This document shows, one piece after another, positions 1 through 8,544 of a stretch of DNA of 64,000 bases. Every line of letters begins with the position of its first letter. The first letter of the stretch is position 1. The notes under the pieces are model-generated. The model did no database searches. It was not told where the DNA came from and saw nothing but the letters and a program-made list of their open reading frames with translations. The stretch comes from an uncultured Rhodobacter sp. (GTDB lineage Bacteria; Pseudomonadota; Alphaproteobacteria; Rhodobacterales; Rhodobacteraceae), in contig CAMFII010000004.1 in NCBI GenBank assembly GCA_945952585.1, forward strand, positions 1 to 64,000. The letters are read 5' to 3'. Position numbers and translations under genes: made by a program.

Positions 1-90
1 CAAAACCCGTCATGCACTAAGATTGGAACTGGACCACCCGATCGGGGCAGGCCACTAGCACCTTAGAAATTATAGTCTTTTTGTAATATA

Positions 91-140
91 ATGGTGCTGC
101 AAGAGAGGATTGAACTCTCGACCTCTCCCTTACCAAGGGA
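91..140 (-). repeat. attL: 3' part of tRNA-Thr (50-bp direct repeat copy)
   Basis: These 50 bases are identical to 11489-11538. Read on the minus strand they hold the tRNA-Thr anticodon loop, T arm, acceptor strand and CCA, but the sequence leaves tRNA homology after base 140. Identity also stops at base 90. It is the attachment-site copy left by integration into the 3' half of the tRNA. Bases 1-90 are outside the element and contain no gene I can support. Confidence 0.93.
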
Positions 141-245
141 ATAGCGACTACGTTTCGAGTGTATCTCAATGTATAGATATGGCTAATTTTCAAATGGCTT
201 TGGTGATTTGAGCCGTTGCCCTACGTTACCGCGGTATGCCAAAAT

Positions 246-267
246 GTGTTGCCCGGCGTGTTGCCCG
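246..267 (+). promoter_or_regulatory. Candidate integrase arm-type sites, left end
   Basis: The 10-mer GTGTTGCCCG occurs twice in direct orientation at 246-255 and 258-267, 12 bp apart start to start, between attL and the integrase start. The same word recurs at the other end of the element (11423-11432), with a one-mismatch copy at 11412-11421. Short direct repeats inside both ends of an element are the usual form of arm-type binding sites of tyrosine integrases. Function is inferred. Confidence 0.5.
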
Positions 268-285
268 TGCTGAAAGAGGTGTGAA

Positions 286-1521
286 GTGACCAAAGTTCGC
301 CTGACCGACGCGAATGTGCGAGAAGCGCAGCTCTCGGAGGGTAAGCAGGAACAGGTCATTTGGGACGCTGACGTAACCGGCTTCGGGCTTAGATTGCGCG
401 GCGCGTCCAAGTCCTTCGTTGTAGTCTACCGGCCGCCAGGCATGGGCCGGGACGCAAACCCAAAGCGCCTCAAGATCGGAACCCCGGAGACGATCCCGAG
501 CGTTAAAGAGGCCCGACGTCTCGCCAAGGAAGCCCTTGGCAAAGTGGCGGGCGGGGCGGATCCCGTGGCGGATCGTGCCGCGAAGCGCGAGGCTTCCACC
601 GCGCGCGTAACCGACCTCTTGGGCAGATACGATCAACACATGGAGCGGAGGGGCCATGTGAACCGCAAAACGATCATGAGCACTTTGCGACGCGGTCTTG
701 CTGCGCACTTGCAGACGGGCATTCGAGAATTGAAGGGCTGGCAGCTCTCCGAAGTGGTGGAGAAGCTGGAGGCGGACGGAAAGCGCGGTGCTGCGGATGA
801 TTTTCGGGCGCGCTGTTCCTCGTTCCTTAACTGGGCGACATTTGAGGCCCGTGCGATCGACGTTAATCCGCTGGCTGGCTACCGGAAGGGGCGGCACACT
901 CGGGCGGAGAAAGTCGCGCTAGACACAATCGGCCGCGCACTATCCGACACCGAGCTAGCGGCGGTCTGGACCGCTGCGGGAAATAGTTCGCCGTTCGGTA
1001 GGCTTGTCCGGTTCCTGATCTTGTCCGGTTGTCGGCGGAGTGAGGGTGCCGGGCTGTTGTGGTCGATGGTCGACCGGAAAGCCGGTTTCATCAACCTTCC
1101 CGCCACATTCACAAAGCAGGCGCGTGGTCACAGGGTCTATATTGCGCGGCCCCTCGACGAGTTGCTCGACGCCTGCCCTTTGGACGCGCGGAACCCCGAC
1201 TTGGTCTTCGCCGCTGATCGGACTGGCGGCCGGCTACAAGGATGGTCGCAACTTATGGACCCGAGCGCCAAGCGGCCGCCACATGGAAGCCTTGGGCTCG
1301 TAGCCCGGTCTGGCGTGCTTTTCACGCTGCACGACCTGCGGAGAACCTTCCGCACGGGCCTGTCCCGGCTGGGCGTCGATGACGACATTGCAGAGTTGGC
1401 GCTGGGCCACGCCAGGGCCGATCTGGAAAGCCGATATAATCGGGATGACTGTGCAGCCGAAGTGCGAGCCGCCTTCGATGATTGGGCGCGACATGTTTCA
1501 AAAATTGCTTCGCAATCATAG
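286..1521 (+). CDS. int: P4-type tyrosine site-specific integrase
   Basis: A 411-residue integrase expected to insert and, with an excisionase, excise the island at tRNA-Thr. The N-terminal 90 residues match the DUF4102 arm-binding domain (DADVTGFGLRLR). The catalytic domain keeps the tyrosine-recombinase set: Arg250 in SGCRRSE, a Lys near 277 (TFTKQARGH), His349 and Arg352 in HDLRR, His375 in LGHA and the nucleophile Tyr384 in ESRYNR. Full length for the family. The GTG start at 286 follows GAGGT. It sits about 150 bp inside attL, the normal place for a tRNA-targeting integrase. Candidate arm sites lie just upstream, so its promoter probably overlaps them. Confidence 0.95.
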   Translation: MTKVRLTDANVREAQLSEGKQEQVIWDADVTGFGLRLRGASKSFVVVYRPPGMGRDANPKRLKIGTPETIPSVKEARRLAKEALGKVAGGADPVADRAAKREASTARVTDLLGRYDQHMERRGHVNRKTIMSTLRRGLAAHLQTGIRELKGWQLSEVVEKLEADGKRGAADDFRARCSSFLNWATFEARAIDVNPLAGYRKGRHTRAEKVALDTIGRALSDTELAAVWTAAGNSSPFGRLVRFLILSGCRRSEGAGLLWSMVDRKAGFINLPATFTKQARGHRVYIARPLDELLDACPLDARNPDLVFAADRTGGRLQGWSQLMDPSAKRPPHGSLGLVARSGVLFTLHDLRRTFRTGLSRLGVDDDIAELALGHARADLESRYNRDDCAAEVRAAFDDWARHVSKIASQS

Positions 1522-1769
1522 AAATGGCTAGTTATGGCAAGCGCCAATAAGTGACATATCATTGATATACAAAGATAATTGTTGAAATCGGCTGCTAACG
1601 CGTGCTAAGTTTGCCCGCACAGAGAGCCTCCGCATCTTTCTTGGCAAGACAGGCGAAACGGTCGAAACGGACGGGCATAGCGGGACTCTGAACCGGGCAA
1701 CATCGCCGGTTATTCCGTTCACATCCTTCGCGCGCCTCTGGCACGTGTTGGACAGCCAGGAGTTTTGCC

Positions 1770-1997
1770 ATGCCCCACGGTAGCACCGCGCCGGACGTCC
1801 CCGATCTCAACAGCCTCCCAGAGCATGCGCTTCTTACGCAGCAACAGCTTCACAGGTTGACTGGGTTCGCCCTGATCACCTTTCGAATCTGGGCCGCACA
1901 GGGCCGCGGCCCCAAGATCACGCGCGTTGAGGGTCGCCCTCGCTACATGGCGCGCGATGTGCGCGCCTGGCTTGAGTCGAGCCGCGTCGCAGCCTGA
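1770..1997 (+). CDS. AlpA/excisionase-like HTH protein
   Basis: A 75-residue protein with a MerR/AlpA-type winged helix: LLTQQQLHRLTGFALITFRI is the helix-turn-helix, followed by the wing GRPRYMARDVRAWLES. Family members act as excisionases or as activators of the excision and replication genes in P4-like elements. It lies between the integrase and the replication gene, the usual place for AlpA in satellites. The 248-bp gap before it (1522-1769) shows no other gene. Which of the two roles it has cannot be told from sequence. Confidence 0.75.
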   Translation: MPHGSTAPDVPDLNSLPEHALLTQQQLHRLTGFALITFRIWAAQGRGPKITRVEGRPRYMARDVRAWLESSRVAA

Positions 1998-2106
1998 CTC
2001 CTAACCCGGATTGCCTCTTCTCGCTCTCAGTAGAGTGGTGGGAAGCCCGAAACGAATTTGGCGCGCCGCGGGGACGAGCCGCAGACGCGCCGTAGGAGCC
2101 TTCGAG

Positions 2107-4716
2107 ATGGATGGATCTTACCACGATCAAACCGAGCCAGCAAACGCGGCTGACGTTGAACTCGCCTCGCCTGTTCGCCTAACCGTGTTGGCGTCGGGTG
2201 ATGGGCCTCTCACCAAGCAATACGAGGCGACCCCGGACGGCGGCGTAAAGAAGTCGGCCGGCGCCGCCCCAATGACCCGTGGAAGCGCTACGCGAATTAC
2301 ACTCGGGGGCTCTGTGCAGTCCGTGCTCGGCAAGCTTCAGAAAGCACTGAAAAAACTGGCGCCAGCGCAAGCAATCATGACAGGTGTTCCGCCAGATGGC
2401 CGCGACGAGTGGGAAATCGTTGGAGACCGAGACAGCCAGGTAAATCCGGGCGGTGGGGTCGTCTCCCGTACAGCCAAGTACTTCAAGCCGGTTTCTGGCC
2501 CCGCCCTTTTCGCCTTGGACTTCGATATCAAGGAATACCCGGCAGAGATCCGAGACCGGCTCGAAGCCCACGGCGGATTGGAAGCCGTAATGATACACGA
2601 TGTACCAGCACTGGCTAAAGCTGCGCGGCTCATTGTGCCTTCGGCTTCCAGTTTCATTCGAAACACGACCACGGGATTCTGCACCGGTCGATCGGGTGAA
2701 CACTGGTACTTTGTCCTTTCCGACGGACAGCACACACGCCGCGTAGCGGAGATCATCTCCGAGCAGCTAGAAGCAGCGGGATGGTGCTGGGGGCATGTGG
2801 CCAAGAATGGCCGGGTCATCATCAAGACCCTAATCGACAAGGCTGCAACTGCGCCGGAACGCATCTTGTATGAAGCCGCGCCGGAATTGGGGCCGGGGCT
2901 GGAAAACACAGCAGAGAAGTCGCCACACCTGATCGGAGACGGTCAATTGATAGCAACCGATTTCGTCGGTCTTTCGGATGATCAGAAGGCTACCCGGCGT
3001 TCCTCAATCGAGAGCGCAAAAGCGGCTGTGTCCAAAAGATCGTCGGAAGTAAGGGAAGCCTGGCGCCGCGATCGTGAAGCGGAGATGATTTCGAAGGGCG
3101 TTGAGCCGGAGAAGGCCGCACGGTCAGTTGAGGCCGCTGCGGCCGGAGAGCTGCAGGGCGACTTTGAAATCCTGCTCGATGATGGCTCAAGGGTTACCGT
3201 TCGGGACATCCTTCGGAACCCAAACCGCTTTGACAGAAAGACCTGCCCGGATCCTGTTGAACCAGAGTATGGGTCTGGGCGAAACGTCGCGGTTCTTCAG
3301 CTAGGAAATGGCTCGCCAAGGATTTGGAGCCATGCCCACGGCGGCGTCACCTATGGCCTAATCCTAGACCCGTCGGACTTCTTCCACCCGATCGAGGAAA
3401 CAGAACGCTGGGCGAAGTCGCCAAGCCTCCGGATAGTTCGTGCCCCTATAGATCCGGGGGCGCTCCCGCTTCGAGAGTGGGTGATCTATCCGCGTTTTCC
3501 CTTGGGCGACGTGACACAGATTGTTGGCGAGCCTGGAGTGTCGAAGTCCAGTCTAGCTCTGCTTGACGCACTGGCCGTTTCGACCGGTCGCGAGGATCTT
3601 ATCGCTGGTCGAGACGAGTTTGGAAACCCGGTAAGCCCTGAGAGGCTGCATCGGGCCGGCTCGGTGGTCGTGTACAACGCTGAGGACCGTCTCGAGGAAA
3701 TGGAGCGGCGACTGGCGGCCGCGCAGCGTCATTACGGGATAGGAGTGCGCGACATGCGCCATCCTGTGATCCTCTGGTCTGGAGCCGAGGGCGAGCACCT
3801 TACGGTAATGCATTCCCTGGAGGGGGAACGGGGCCGGCTGCGGCCGGCCGAGGGGGCCCGTCTCCTGAGGCAAGTCATCGCAGAGCATCAGCCGGCGCTG
3901 GTCTATCTGGATACGCAGATCAGCCTTACGTCAGGCGGCAACGAGAACAGTAACGACCATCAGAATGCCCTCTTGCAAGAGCTGGCGCACATTGCAGCCG
4001 AAGGTCGGACTGCGGTTGCCGTGATCCACCATACCGCCAAAGCAACACGCGACAGCCACGGGGACATGGGCGCGGGGCGTGGCGGCTTTGCGGCGGTCGG
4101 CAAGGTCCGGAGCGCTGTCACCCTCTGCAACGTCACCGGAGACGCATCCGACGAGAAAGACCTCGTCATCAAAGGCACAGGAGGGATCATCCGTCTCGAC
4201 TACGCAAAATCGAGTTATGCGAAGAAGCCCGCGGGACCGATCCTGTTTAGGCGCCACGATGCGTGTGTTGGCAACGGCCGCGGTTTCCCGGCGGGTATGC
4301 CGGCGGCAGAGGCTTTTGACATGTCTTCGCGCCAGATGCTCGAAGCCCAAGGGGACCGAGTTGCGGTGATTGAGGTTCTGGACCCGAGACCTTTACAGCG
4401 GGCCGCAGCCGACAACGACGCCGAAGGTCGGGGCCGGGCAGCCGCGATTGCCCAAATCGCCGATGAGGTGATGGGCGATCTCGATCGAGTGGAGCTAGGC
4501 GGCGTATGGGAAGCGATTGGCGCCAAGATGCGAGAGCAGGACCTGACGAAGGGGAACGTCCGCAATGTGATTACAGGCGAGATTACCTCTGCGCTTGTGG
4601 GCACCGGCATCGGGATCCAGCGCGGCAGCGCTTCTGTGATCGTAAAAGCTCGGAAAGCCGGCGCGGCAGCAACCGCGCCCTGGCTTTTGGAGCGCATTAA
4701 GGAGGCCACGGAATGA
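2107..4716 (+). CDS. Replication protein: primase-like N-terminus plus RepA/AAA_25-type ATPase
   Basis: An 869-residue protein. The N-terminal third has ALDFDIKE (about residue 137) and GEHWYFVL, which resemble the DxD and xH motifs of archaeo-eukaryotic-type primases. A P-loop ATPase domain follows with Walker A GEPGVSKSS (about 474) and Walker B LVYLDTQ (about 598), typical of RepA-like helicases (AAA_25); the C-terminus looks like a DNA-binding tail. I chose the ATG at 2107 because AGGAG lies 9 bp upstream; a TTG at 2011 is in frame but has no ribosome site. It ends at an iteron array and probably starts replication there. Primase assignment is motif-based. Confidence 0.75.
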   Translation: MDGSYHDQTEPANAADVELASPVRLTVLASGDGPLTKQYEATPDGGVKKSAGAAPMTRGSATRITLGGSVQSVLGKLQKALKKLAPAQAIMTGVPPDGRDEWEIVGDRDSQVNPGGGVVSRTAKYFKPVSGPALFALDFDIKEYPAEIRDRLEAHGGLEAVMIHDVPALAKAARLIVPSASSFIRNTTTGFCTGRSGEHWYFVLSDGQHTRRVAEIISEQLEAAGWCWGHVAKNGRVIIKTLIDKAATAPERILYEAAPELGPGLENTAEKSPHLIGDGQLIATDFVGLSDDQKATRRSSIESAKAAVSKRSSEVREAWRRDREAEMISKGVEPEKAARSVEAAAAGELQGDFEILLDDGSRVTVRDILRNPNRFDRKTCPDPVEPEYGSGRNVAVLQLGNGSPRIWSHAHGGVTYGLILDPSDFFHPIEETERWAKSPSLRIVRAPIDPGALPLREWVIYPRFPLGDVTQIVGEPGVSKSSLALLDALAVSTGREDLIAGRDEFGNPVSPERLHRAGSVVVYNAEDRLEEMERRLAAAQRHYGIGVRDMRHPVILWSGAEGEHLTVMHSLEGERGRLRPAEGARLLRQVIAEHQPALVYLDTQISLTSGGNENSNDHQNALLQELAHIAAEGRTAVAVIHHTAKATRDSHGDMGAGRGGFAAVGKVRSAVTLCNVTGDASDEKDLVIKGTGGIIRLDYAKSSYAKKPAGPILFRRHDACVGNGRGFPAGMPAAEAFDMSSRQMLEAQGDRVAVIEVLDPRPLQRAAADNDAEGRGRAAAIAQIADEVMGDLDRVELGGVWEAIGAKMREQDLTKGNVRNVITGEITSALVGTGIGIQRGSASVIVKARKAGAAATAPWLLERIKEATE

Positions 4717-4724
4717 CGCTTGTA

Positions 4725-4980
4725 GCTTGTCGGCGCTTGTCGCCCGCTTATCGGCGACAAGTCTCAGGGTTTGTTCGGGGCTTGCTTGTCGGGCTTATCG
4801 GCAGCTTGTCGGCGACAAGCAAAAAATCATTTCGTTTCAATGGATTGATGTGGTTTCGGGGGCGCTTGTCGGGCTTGTCGGCACGTTACAAGCTACATGG
4901 GCCGAAAAAATCCAATAAAATCAATGCTTGTCGCTTATCGGGCTTATCGCCCCTACGGGGGGCGGCTTGGGCCGACAAGC
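4725..4980 (+). repeat. Iteron array, candidate replication origin of the island
   Basis: The 9-mer GCTTRTCGG (last base sometimes C) recurs in direct orientation at 4725, 4735, 4746, 4784, 4793, 4804, 4864, 4873, 4926, 4933 and 4942. Inverted copies lie at 4755, 4813 and 4972. Two A/T-rich patches (4820-4850 and 4903-4925) interrupt the array. This is the architecture of an iteron origin and it follows the replication gene directly. Open frames across it (4713-5069, and the upstream extension of the next gene) are translations of the repeats and are not called. Confidence 0.75.
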
Positions 4981-5070
4981 CCGACCGCCCCGCTTGTCCG
5001 GAGTGCCGCGTGGGAGGTGCCGAGACCCCCAGTGAAATTCGGTTACCATACCTCACGGGGGGCGTTTGAA

Positions 5071-5658
5071 ATGCGGCCCCCCGAAAAGAATGTCGGACGG
5101 TTTCGCGAGGCGAAGGACGCTTCGCAACTGCTGGCCGGCCGAATGGCAAGTCTCGCAATGGCTTGGGAAGCGCAGCGGACGCTGCCCCGCTGTGGCGCCA
5201 AGTGCCGGTCAACCGGCTTCCCCTGCCGCAATCTGGCTTTGCCGAATGGTAAGTGTCGCCTGCATGGAGGCCGCACACCGAAGGGTAAAGACTGGCACAA
5301 GATCCAGCTCGCAAACCCGGGCCAGTCGATCGAGCGGCTTGAAAAGAAGCAGCGCGAGGTTGCTCGCCGTCGAGAAAAGTTGGCTGAGCGCCTACAAGCC
5401 ATGACGCCGGAAGAGCGCGCCCGGTACGACGCTTGGCACGCAGCCCGCCAGCCGGGCGGCAAGTCAAAGCGAACCAAACGACGGGACGACCTGACAGCAA
5501 AAGCTTTGTTAGCCTCGGCTATGCGGTCGGACACAGCGGAAGCACACGCGCCAGAGATCACGCGACTGGCCGACATGATCCGCCAGTTGGAGGGCGCCGC
5601 TGCCAAGCTGCGCAATCCATCCGAAGACAACGATGACCAAGGAGGCATATCCGCATGA
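5071..5658 (+). CDS. HGG-motif (HGGxSTG-like) putative zinc protein
   Basis: A 195-residue basic protein. Residues about 41-70 form a Cys-rich module, CGAKCRSTGFPC then KCRLHGGRTPKG, a variant of the HGGxSTG motif seen in many small phage and plasmid proteins; the Cys and His residues suggest a zinc ribbon. The rest is a charged, probably coiled-coil region (SIERLEKKQREVARRREKL). The ATG at 5071 is chosen because the frame upstream runs through the iterons. Its stop overlaps the next gene's start, so the two are translationally coupled. The molecular function of this family is not known to me. Confidence 0.7.
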   Translation: MRPPEKNVGRFREAKDASQLLAGRMASLAMAWEAQRTLPRCGAKCRSTGFPCRNLALPNGKCRLHGGRTPKGKDWHKIQLANPGQSIERLEKKQREVARRREKLAERLQAMTPEERARYDAWHAARQPGGKSKRTKRRDDLTAKALLASAMRSDTAEAHAPEITRLADMIRQLEGAAAKLRNPSEDNDDQGGISA

Positions 5659-5960
5659 AGCACGCACACGAGACGCCAGAGGAGGCGCTGGAGCGCAACC
5701 TGCACCGGATCCGCACGGAGGGCCTGGACGCGGCTACTGAGGCCGCTCTGGCGGTCCTGCGGGACCCCAAGGCGCCCGCACAGGCCAAGAGCGCGACGAT
5801 CAACGCAGTTTACCGCGCGTCGGGCCTCTTCGGCCGGTCGGAGGACGACTCCGAGCCCGAACCCTACGAAATGACGCCGGAACAACTAGACCGGGCTGTG
5901 AAGCGTCTTGAGGCCCAATTGCGCAGCGAAAAGAGCGATGAGGGGGCAGTCTTCGACTGA
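5655..5960 (+). CDS. Small unknown protein, possibly terminase-small-like
   Basis: A 101-residue acidic protein overlapping the preceding gene by ATGA. The segment LAVLRDPKAPAQAKSATINA followed by YRASGLFG resembles the repeat-like helical region of phage small-terminase HTH proteins, where such helices bind packaging sites. The similarity is weak and judged by eye; a general DNA-binding accessory protein is equally possible. In a satellite element a TerS-like protein at this position would redirect packaging of a helper phage, which is why it deserves a profile search. Confidence 0.55.
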   Translation: MKHAHETPEEALERNLHRIRTEGLDAATEAALAVLRDPKAPAQAKSATINAVYRASGLFGRSEDDSEPEPYEMTPEQLDRAVKRLEAQLRSEKSDEGAVFD

Positions 5961-5993
5961 GCCCCGATCTCCACGCCGGGAAGGAACCTTACC

Positions 5994-6440
5994 ATGAACC
6001 GAAGCGCGCGCCGCGCTCTCAGGGCTCAAGCCGAAAGGGTCGCGCCGATGTGGGCTGCGACATGCCTAGACTTCTCGGACGGTCGCTTACAGCCGATCAA
6101 CGACCCCGCCGCCGTAGAGGCTCTGCGCAAGGCCTTCAAGCGCATGCTAGAGGCGGGCGGTGCGCCGATGGCGGTTCCGATCTCCGAAGAGGCCGCTATG
6201 GGCTTCCCTGTCCGCAGAGCCAAACCAATGCGCGGTGCGGCACATTTGCTAGCGGTCGGCATAGATGTTGCCGGGTGCGGGACTTGCGCGCTGGAAAGCG
6301 TGATTTCGGAGGACCGCGCCCTAGCGCACGAATTGGGGCGCCAGCGTGCTCTAGAGCGACTTCGCGAGTCCTGTTCCGTCCCGGGATATCCGGCGCGCAA
6401 GGGCGACGGTGATGGACTTGCCGCGCAGTTACGCCACTAA
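5994..6440 (+). CDS. Hypothetical protein
   Basis: A 148-residue protein that I do not recognise. The N-terminus is very basic (MNRSARRALRAQAERVAP) and the middle is Ala/Gly-rich with a CGTC motif near residue 100. The ATG at 5994 follows GGAAGGAA at a workable distance. It is 33 bp after the preceding gene, so it may share a transcript with it. There are no membrane segments or known catalytic motifs. Confidence 0.5.
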   Translation: MNRSARRALRAQAERVAPMWAATCLDFSDGRLQPINDPAAVEALRKAFKRMLEAGGAPMAVPISEEAAMGFPVRRAKPMRGAAHLLAVGIDVAGCGTCALESVISEDRALAHELGRQRALERLRESCSVPGYPARKGDGDGLAAQLRH

Positions 6441-6471
6441 TGGCCTGACGGAAGTGCATTGGGGGTGTGCC

Positions 6472-7239
6472 ATGAGAACAGGCCAAATCCTGGCGATCGG
6501 TGTTGCAGGCATTCTTTCTTGCGGCTGTGCGCTTGCTCAAGAAAAGCCTCTGGGCGGGGCAGTTTACAATCTCAAGTTAAACGAGCAGATCAGCTTTTCC
6601 TGCCGAATAGTGACCGAGACTTCTATCGAATGTGACTTTACGAGCGCGAAGGTTTCACCAGCAATTCCTCCCGGCAAACTCGACGAGCGAATGCGGGAAG
6701 CGCTCAAAGGAATTGATGAACCTGGCGCAGTCGAAGAGTTTGGGAAGGAAAGCTGCAAAGCATTGGCGAGGCTCCAAGACTCCAGCTCGACGGAGGACGC
6801 GGAGAGTTTCAATGACCTTCCGGCATCGGATCGGGAGGACATTCTTTCCGCAATTAAGAACGTGTGCGAAAAGCACGACACGAAATCTGTTACCGATTTC
6901 ATCGCCCTTGGCCTCGACAAGGAAAGCAAGACCTGCCTGATTTCGACGTGGAGGTGGCAGGCGCATTTCGCCAAGAGCGACAAGAGGACGTGGGTACGAA
7001 CCGACAAGGATAGCCCTACGGCGGACGGGTGCGCAGGCATATATCTCGATCGATTTGAAATGTCGGAAAACGGTTCCTTCTGGAACCTGACGCGTCGCGA
7101 GATTGCGTCCAACCCAAACGGGACCTTCACGACCGGCCAGAAGTGCTCAGAAGTCTATACGGGCATTGAAACCGAGTATCGCTGGCAGGGCAGCGACTTG
7201 CCTGCAAAGTGCGATTACATCCGGTTGAACCTCAATTGA
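6472..7239 (+). CDS. Exported hypothetical protein
   Basis: A 255-residue protein with a clear signal peptide: MRTGQ, then the hydrophobic core ILAIGVAGILSCGCALA, with likely signal-peptidase I cleavage after ALA. The ATG at 6472 is chosen because the signal peptide starts there; the frame is open back to 6409. The mature part is hydrophilic, with about six further cysteines that could form disulphides, and it matches no family I know. An exported cargo protein on an integrative element could act in exclusion or host-surface change, but nothing in the sequence shows this. Confidence 0.6.
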   Translation: MRTGQILAIGVAGILSCGCALAQEKPLGGAVYNLKLNEQISFSCRIVTETSIECDFTSAKVSPAIPPGKLDERMREALKGIDEPGAVEEFGKESCKALARLQDSSSTEDAESFNDLPASDREDILSAIKNVCEKHDTKSVTDFIALGLDKESKTCLISTWRWQAHFAKSDKRTWVRTDKDSPTADGCAGIYLDRFEMSENGSFWNLTRREIASNPNGTFTTGQKCSEVYTGIETEYRWQGSDLPAKCDYIRLNLN

Positions 7240-7381
7240 TAGCGGGGGGAGTGCTCTAGGGGCTCCATTGTTTCAAGGCTTCGTGAGGCGCTGCCCTCCT
7301 GCGGCGCCAAGCGCCGAACCGAAGGGGGCGGCGGCGCTGCCATCGCTACGAGATACAGCCGGCGCTACCTCCAAAGCAATG

Positions 7382-8086
7382 TCAGATCGTTTGCTCACTG
7401 CGCGCCGAAACAGGAAGGCGACCTAGTACGTTCGCAACAGCCTTAGGCGTCCAAACCGCGCGCCCTGTGGCAGTAACGATTCCCTTCGCCTCGAAATAAG
7501 CAGCTATCTGGCGTAGCGATGTGAAGTTCTCCTGCCGAGCTTTCGAGACGTGTGGCGCCAGCCGGGCCGCAAAGGCGTCCGCCCTGGCTCGCCGTGCGGC
7601 TGTACCGGCCGCCTGAGCGGCTGGCGACGCCCGGCCGCCCCGGTCCCCGCCAAGCTTCATACCGCGCGCCTTGGCGGCTGCCAGCGCAGCGCGCGTGCGT
7701 TCCGAGATCATCTCCCGCTCTTGCTCTGCAACAAGCGCCATGATCCCGACTAGAAGGCGGTTCGCCTGCGGCATATCCGCCGCGACGAAGTCGACCCCAC
7801 TGTCCCGAAGGGAAAGCAGGAAGGCGGCGTTGCGTGCCAGCCGGTCGAGTTTGGCAATGACCAAGATCGCGCCAGTCACACGGCAAAGTTCAAGGGCCTT
7901 TCGAAGCTCCGGCCGAGTGCTTTTCTTTCCGCTCTCAACCTCGACGAATTCGGCAAGGGGCGGCAGATCGCCCCCGACACCGGAAATGTACTTCGCGCAG
8001 GCCGCGCGCTGCGCTTCCAAGCCAAGACCGCTCTGGCCTTGGCGCTTGGTCGAGACGCGCAGGTAGGTCACAAACCGGGGCGACAT
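7382..8086 (-). CDS. Small serine recombinase (resolvase/invertase family)
   Basis: A 234-residue recombinase. It starts MSPRFVTYLRVST, with nucleophile Ser12, and has the conserved KLDRLAR block, the E-helix AEQEREMISERTRAAL and a C-terminal DNA-binding region (TSLRQIAAYFEAKGI). The ATG at 8086 is preferred over the one at 8110 because AGGAGA lies between them as ribosome site. It is the only gene of island 1 on the minus strand. An inverted repeat in its 5' region (8090-8129) is the obvious candidate binding site. It may resolve dimers of a replicating form, invert DNA, or be a second mobility function. Confidence 0.88.
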   Translation of the reverse strand: MSPRFVTYLRVSTKRQGQSGLGLEAQRAACAKYISGVGGDLPPLAEFVEVESGKKSTRPELRKALELCRVTGAILVIAKLDRLARNAAFLLSLRDSGVDFVAADMPQANRLLVGIMALVAEQEREMISERTRAALAAAKARGMKLGGDRGGRASPAAQAAGTAARRARADAFAARLAPHVSKARQENFTSLRQIAAYFEAKGIVTATGRAVWTPKAVANVLGRLPVSARSEQTI

Positions 8087-8089
8087 GGT

Positions 8090-8129
8090 TGTATATCTCC
8101 TAGCATCCACCGTTGCTAGAATATATACA
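8090..8129. repeat. Inverted repeat at the serine recombinase 5' end
   Basis: TGTATATCTCCTAGCA (8090-8105) and TGCTAGAATATATACA (8114-8129) form 16-bp arms matching at 14 positions around an 8-bp spacer. The repeat covers the recombinase ribosome site and begins 4 bp before its start codon. Size and symmetry fit a dimer-binding site of the recombinase, serving as crossover or autoregulatory site. Confidence 0.6.
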
Positions 8130-8544
8130 TCTATACTGGCCGCTTTGCCAGTGGCGAGTTTCCGGCCTCACCGGGGGCACTCCCATCCGGATTTGTCTGA
8201 CGCGTCGGCACACTGTGTAGCGGCTGAAGGACTGCACCTACGACCCGGGTACATGCCGCAATGCGAAGACTGGTCGATGCTGTCCCTGTCTGTAGTGGAT
8301 GTGGATTTCGACTACTGGCCTGTTGACCGCCAGCCGGCAGCAATACCACCCCCGGCCCCTAGGGCATAGATCAACGCCAAAACCTGGGGCGGCGCCGGTA
8401 GCCAGAACAAAATCGCGCTAGAAGGGAACTTTTGCCGCTAGCTGGACACATTCGCCTGAGCGCCCCTTGTTCGCCCCCTAGCAATTTGTGCAACTACATC
8501 TTGTGCTATGATATGCTTAAGTGAGCAAATTGTAGGCCGGGCAG
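8130..8544. other. Non-coding stretch with one weak promoter candidate
   Basis: I see no supportable gene here; a plus-strand frame at 8085-8369 has no ribosome site and lacks protein character. TTGTGC (8486-8491) and TATGAT (8507-8512), 15 bp apart, could be a weak promoter for the gene at 8545. The region could also hold further recombinase or packaging sites. Confidence 0.35.

Noticed and set aside
1-90. CCCGTCATGC at 6-15 also occurs at 11429-11438, hinting at a second element end
   Set aside because: Only ten bases match, the distances to the att sites differ, and the surrounding bases do not align.
4713-5069. A 118-codon frame after the replication gene
   Set aside because: It translates the iteron repeats and has no protein-like composition; the overlapping repeats explain the open frame.
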